From NCBI GenBank assembly GCA_934693215.1, contig CAKUVB010000018.1, forward strand, positions 1 to 16,240: 16,240 nt of DNA. The letters run 5' to 3'. The translations under genes were made by a program, and so were the position numbers. This DNA comes from an uncultured Candidatus Melainabacteria bacterium. GTDB taxonomy: Bacteria; Cyanobacteriota; Vampirovibrionia; Gastranaerophilales; Gastranaerophilaceae. Positions 13,154-16,240 of this stretch are shown piece by piece (position 1 is the stretch's first letter; every line of letters starts with the position of its first letter). The notes below the pieces were generated by a model that did no database searches, was not told where the DNA came from, and saw nothing but the letters and a program-made list of their open reading frames with translations.

Positions 13154-14935
13154 ATGGTAAGAATTCACCAATTGTCAAAACATATTATAAATCAGATAGC
13201 TGCGGGAGAGGTTATTGAAAGACCTTTTTCTGTTGTGAAAGAGCTTGTAGAAAATGCTATAGATGCGGGTTCAACAAGGATAAGTATTGATATCTCAAAC
13301 GAATGCCGTAATATTCGTGTTGCAGATAATGGTTCAGGAATCCACCCTGATGATATAGTTTTGGCTTTTTCAAAACACGCAACAAGTAAAATTGAAAAAA
13401 CAGAAGATTTGTATAATATCAGAACAATGGGGTTTCGAGGTGAAGCACTTGCTAGTATTATTTCAATCTCTAAATTGACTTGTATAACAAGAACAAAGGA
13501 TTTTGAAACAGGAACAAAAGTTACTTGTGAGAATTCAGAAATTCATAAAATAGAAACGGGTTGTGCCGTTGGTACGATTATGGAAGTCAGAGATTTGTTC
13601 TATAATCTTCCTGTAAGATTGAAGTTTTTAAAAAATCCTAAAACAGAGTTTGCTTATATATCAGAACTTGTCACTTCTATGGCTTTAATTAATACAAATG
13701 TAGGGTTTGAGCTAAAAAACAATGATAAAACTGTACTAAAAACAAATGGATTAGGTAGTTTACCAGAAGTTATTAAAAACCTTTATTCAAAAACTCTATT
13801 TGATAATTTACGTCCTGCTGAGGGTTTTGATAATTTATCAGGGTTAAAACTTTCAGGATATGTTAGCACTCCTGATTTTACACGTTCTAGCAAAAAAGAT
13901 TATCATATATTTGTTAATTCTAGAACAGTAAAATGTCCTGTGTTTATGAAAGCCATTGATATGGCATATAAGAATATGATTCCGAATGGAAAATATCCTT
14001 TTGTTGTCTTGAATCTTGAACTTCCACTTGATGAAGTTGATATTAATGTTCACCCAACTAAAAAAGAAGTTAAGTATAGAAATCCTAATCAAATATTTAA
14101 TTTTATTAGAGCATCTTTGGATAATTCTTTATCAAATATCGTAAGAATAAACACCCCTCAAATAAGAGAACCTGAGCCAAAAGATTTTCAAACTAATATG
14201 GTCGTGAATTCTGATATTCAAAATCTGTTTGCTTCAAACGAAGAAACAGAAAAAATAGAACTTCCAAAAAATGAAAACAATTTTACGAAATTTATAAAAG
14301 AGCCAATTGTTTATAAAGAGCCTGAAAAAGTTGAACAACACAAATTTATTCAGCAACCACAAATTGTTTCTGAGGTAAAAACAGAAGAAAATATAATCGG
14401 ACAGTACAAAAAAACATATATTTTGATTGAAAAGGAAGATGGTTTAGAGATTGTAGACCAACATATTGCTGATGAAAGGTATATATACGAAACCTTAAAA
14501 TCTCAAAAAGAGCCTGCCTCTCAGTTGTTGTTTATCTCTGATATTATCGAACTTACTCCTGTAGAAACCGAACTTTTAAAAGAAAATCTTGATAAGTTTG
14601 CAAAGTTTGGTTATGGAATAGAATTTTTGAATGATACAGATATAATGTTCAAAAAAGTTCCACAACTACTTTCTAAAGTTTCGCCAAAAGATATAATTAC
14701 AGATGTTTTGGAAAATTTAGAAGGAGATTTGGATAATTTAGAAGAAAAAATCCTTATTACGACATCTTGCAAAGCTGCAGTTAAGGCAAATACGTCATTA
14801 AATATGTTTCAAATGCAAGAGATTATAAAACGATGGAGAGGTTGTAAACACCCATATACATGCCCGCATGGTAGACCAATAAATAAACTTATTCCACATA
14901 ATCAAATTGCAAGCTTTTTTATGAGAAATAAATAA
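13154..14935 (+). CDS. mutL: DNA mismatch repair protein MutL (endonuclease type)
   Basis: The 593-residue protein couples mismatch recognition by MutS to strand incision and removal. The N-terminal GHKL ATPase has KELVENAIDAG, DNGSGI and MGFRGEALASI in the expected order, and the transducer domain follows to about residue 330. A variable linker (about 345-410) leads to the C-terminal dimerisation and nuclease domain. There DQHIADERYIYE (435-446) fits the DQHAx2Ex4E nicking motif except for Ile in place of Ala. CKAAVKAN and CPHGRP (570-575) supply the other metal-site motifs. It should therefore nick DNA itself, as in bacteria lacking MutH. Length is normal. mutS is not adjacent. No strong Shine-Dalgarno is present at the ATG, and no strong terminator follows. 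Confidence 0.96.
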   Translation: MVRIHQLSKHIINQIAAGEVIERPFSVVKELVENAIDAGSTRISIDISNECRNIRVADNGSGIHPDDIVLAFSKHATSKIEKTEDLYNIRTMGFRGEALASIISISKLTCITRTKDFETGTKVTCENSEIHKIETGCAVGTIMEVRDLFYNLPVRLKFLKNPKTEFAYISELVTSMALINTNVGFELKNNDKTVLKTNGLGSLPEVIKNLYSKTLFDNLRPAEGFDNLSGLKLSGYVSTPDFTRSSKKDYHIFVNSRTVKCPVFMKAIDMAYKNMIPNGKYPFVVLNLELPLDEVDINVHPTKKEVKYRNPNQIFNFIRASLDNSLSNIVRINTPQIREPEPKDFQTNMVVNSDIQNLFASNEETEKIELPKNENNFTKFIKEPIVYKEPEKVEQHKFIQQPQIVSEVKTEENIIGQYKKTYILIEKEDGLEIVDQHIADERYIYETLKSQKEPASQLLFISDIIELTPVETELLKENLDKFAKFGYGIEFLNDTDIMFKKVPQLLSKVSPKDIITDVLENLEGDLDNLEEKILITTSCKAAVKANTSLNMFQMQEIIKRWRGCKHPYTCPHGRPINKLIPHNQIASFFMRNK

Positions 14936-14977
14936 ATCTCAAATTATAGTCTTTAACAACTATGAATTAATATTTGG

Positions 14978-16240
14978 TTATTTTACTTCTTCTGTAGTTG
15001 TTTCTTGGTTAGTTGGAGTTTTTGTAATAACAACTCTTGTTACTCTCGCACCTTCAACTTTTTGAACAGATATTTTTAAACCTTGTTCCGGAACTTCTAC
15101 AGTATCTCCAACTTGTGCAATTCGTCCAAGTATTTTTACAACCAAACCACCTATAGTTTCGATATCTTCGTAGTCAAAATCATCTTCTTTGATATCAAAG
15201 AATTCTGCAATCTCGTCTAATCTCATCATTGCGTTAGCAACATAAGTATTTTCGCCTACTTCTTTGATATCTACTTCTTCTTCTGTATCAAATTCGTCTT
15301 GAACTTCTCCGATAATTTCTTCCAAAACATCTTCTAATGTGATTAATCCGGAAGTACCACCAAACTCATCAACAACAATTGCCATTTGTCCATGACGTTT
15401 TTTAAATTCTTTCATCAAATTATCCAGTGTCATAGTTTCCGGAATCAACATCAACGGTCTTATTAGTTTATCTATATTAAATTCTTCGTTTTTTAATTTT
15501 GCGGCATACAAATCTTTAACATGGATAAATCCTAAAATTTTATCAATATTTTCTTCGTATACAGGATATCTGGTATATTGATTTTCAAGAGTTATTTTAT
15601 TAAGTTCATCATAAGTTAAATCTTCTTTGTCGATACAGGTCATATCTGTTCGAGGTATCATAATTTGTTTTGCAGTCAAATCAGAGAATTTAAACATATT
15701 ATGTAGCATTTCTGCTTCTGTTTGGTTTAATACACCTTCGTTATAACTAGCATCTACAATCATATCAAGTTCTTCAGTAGAGTGAACAAGTGGAGATTGA
15801 GGTGCATCAATACAACATAATTTTAATAACTTGCTATTACAAGTTGCTAAAACCCATACAAAAGGCTTGAATAATACTTCAAAAAAGCTTATTGGTCTTG
15901 CACAAAATAGTGCAAATTTTTCAGGGTATTGAATTGACATACATTTAGGTAACTGTTCCCCAAGAAGTACATGTAAAAATGTTACTAATGCAAATGAGAT
16001 TGGAACTGCAATTGCATGAGATGTTACAGAAACATTTATTGAAGGGAAAAGAACTATTATTTTTTCAATAATTCTTACAACAGTCGCTTCGCCAACCCAA
16101 CCTAAAGCAATACTTGCAATTGTAATACCTAATTGGATAGCTGCAAGCATATCGTTCATATTATCAACAGTCTCAAGAGCAACTTTAGCAGTAGAATTAC
16201 CTTCATTAGCCAATTGTTCTAATTTGGTTTTTCTAACTTT
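14978..16240 (-). CDS. CorC/HlyC-type CBS-domain membrane protein, N-terminus beyond window
   Basis: The frame stays open to the right edge: the codons beyond 16213 read KVRKTKLEQ and run into LANEGN, which matches the conserved segment after the first membrane helix. The start is therefore outside the window, and 420 residues are visible. A DUF21/CNNM-like membrane region comes first (AAIQLGITIASIALGWVGEA and a further hydrophobic helix with VLLGEQLPK). The CBS pair follows, starting at MIPRTDM and including YTRYPVYEEN and VDEFGGTSGLITLEDVLEEI. The C-terminal CorC_HlyC domain ends in a Thr/Glu-rich tail. Relatives are linked to magnesium or cobalt efflux and are often misnamed haemolysins; transport substrate cannot be assigned here. 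It converges on mutL across 42 bases with only a weak hairpin. Confidence 0.93.
   Translation of the reverse strand, partial: KVRKTKLEQLANEGNSTAKVALETVDNMNDMLAAIQLGITIASIALGWVGEATVVRIIEKIIVLFPSINVSVTSHAIAVPISFALVTFLHVLLGEQLPKCMSIQYPEKFALFCARPISFFEVLFKPFVWVLATCNSKLLKLCCIDAPQSPLVHSTEELDMIVDASYNEGVLNQTEAEMLHNMFKFSDLTAKQIMIPRTDMTCIDKEDLTYDELNKITLENQYTRYPVYEENIDKILGFIHVKDLYAAKLKNEEFNIDKLIRPLMLIPETMTLDNLMKEFKKRHGQMAIVVDEFGGTSGLITLEDVLEEIIGEVQDEFDTEEEVDIKEVGENTYVANAMMRLDEIAEFFDIKEDDFDYEDIETIGGLVVKILGRIAQVGDTVEVPEQGLKISVQKVEGARVTRVVITKTPTNQETTTEEVK

Noticed and set aside
14944..14966. Terminator hairpin between mutL and the CorC-type gene
   Set aside because: The stem is only about five A/T-rich pairs with a bulge and no proper T-run; too weak to call.

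Overview
The window is AT-rich (roughly 70%), gene-dense bacterial chromosome with short intergenic gaps and no tRNA, rRNA, CRISPR, phage or insertion-sequence signal. The gene set is mostly housekeeping: glutamine synthetase I-alpha, QueD, UppP, MutL with the endonuclease motif, and a CorC/HlyC-type protein. It also carries many TPR proteins and c-di-GMP parts (an HD-GYP tail and a PilZ protein). This mix and base composition suggest an uncultured gut-type Candidatus Melainabacteria (Gastranaerophilales, non-photosynthetic relatives of Cyanobacteria). That placement is inferred from gene content, not proven; other AT-rich lineages remain possible.

Layout. 1-148 (+) is the 3' end of an HD-GYP gene, converging on a short DegT-like aminotransferase-fold protein (201-956, -). 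glnA (1267-2631, +) has its own promoter, a strong ribosome site and a strong terminator. The roughly 440 bases after that terminator are not empty. They hold a promoter-AGGAGG-28-codon ORF unit on the minus strand that looks like a free-standing microprotein or small RNA gene. Next come two minus-strand genes, a DUF115/MptE-like protein followed by a YbiT-like ABC-F ATPase, divergent from a plus-strand queD-uppP pair that ends in a two-way terminator at 7719-7756. A minus-strand PilZ - TPR - ACT operon (10291 to 7776) follows. It is divergent from a secreted Lys-rich TPR protein (10469-11374, +), which overlaps tail to tail with a glycosidase-like gene (11361-12815, -) preceded by a 65-residue bipolar-charged protein. 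mutL (13154-14935, +) and the C-terminal part of a CorC/HlyC protein (14978-16240, -, open at the window edge) close the window.

Two kinds of translation start are visible. Genes inside operons, and some lead genes, have clear Shine-Dalgarno sequences. Five lead genes (aminotransferase-like, DUF115, PilZ, secreted TPR, mutL) lack a well-placed one. Each instead has a TATAAT-like hexamer ending 6-7 bases before the ATG, the spacing expected for leaderless mRNA.

Most of the window is ordinary. The best leads are the microprotein unit beside glnA, the leaderless-start pattern, a CExxHGH (putatively dual-function) QueD next to an MptE-like gene, a degenerate second ATPase domain in the ABC-F protein, and a cytoplasmic amylase-fold protein with a divergent active-site motif.
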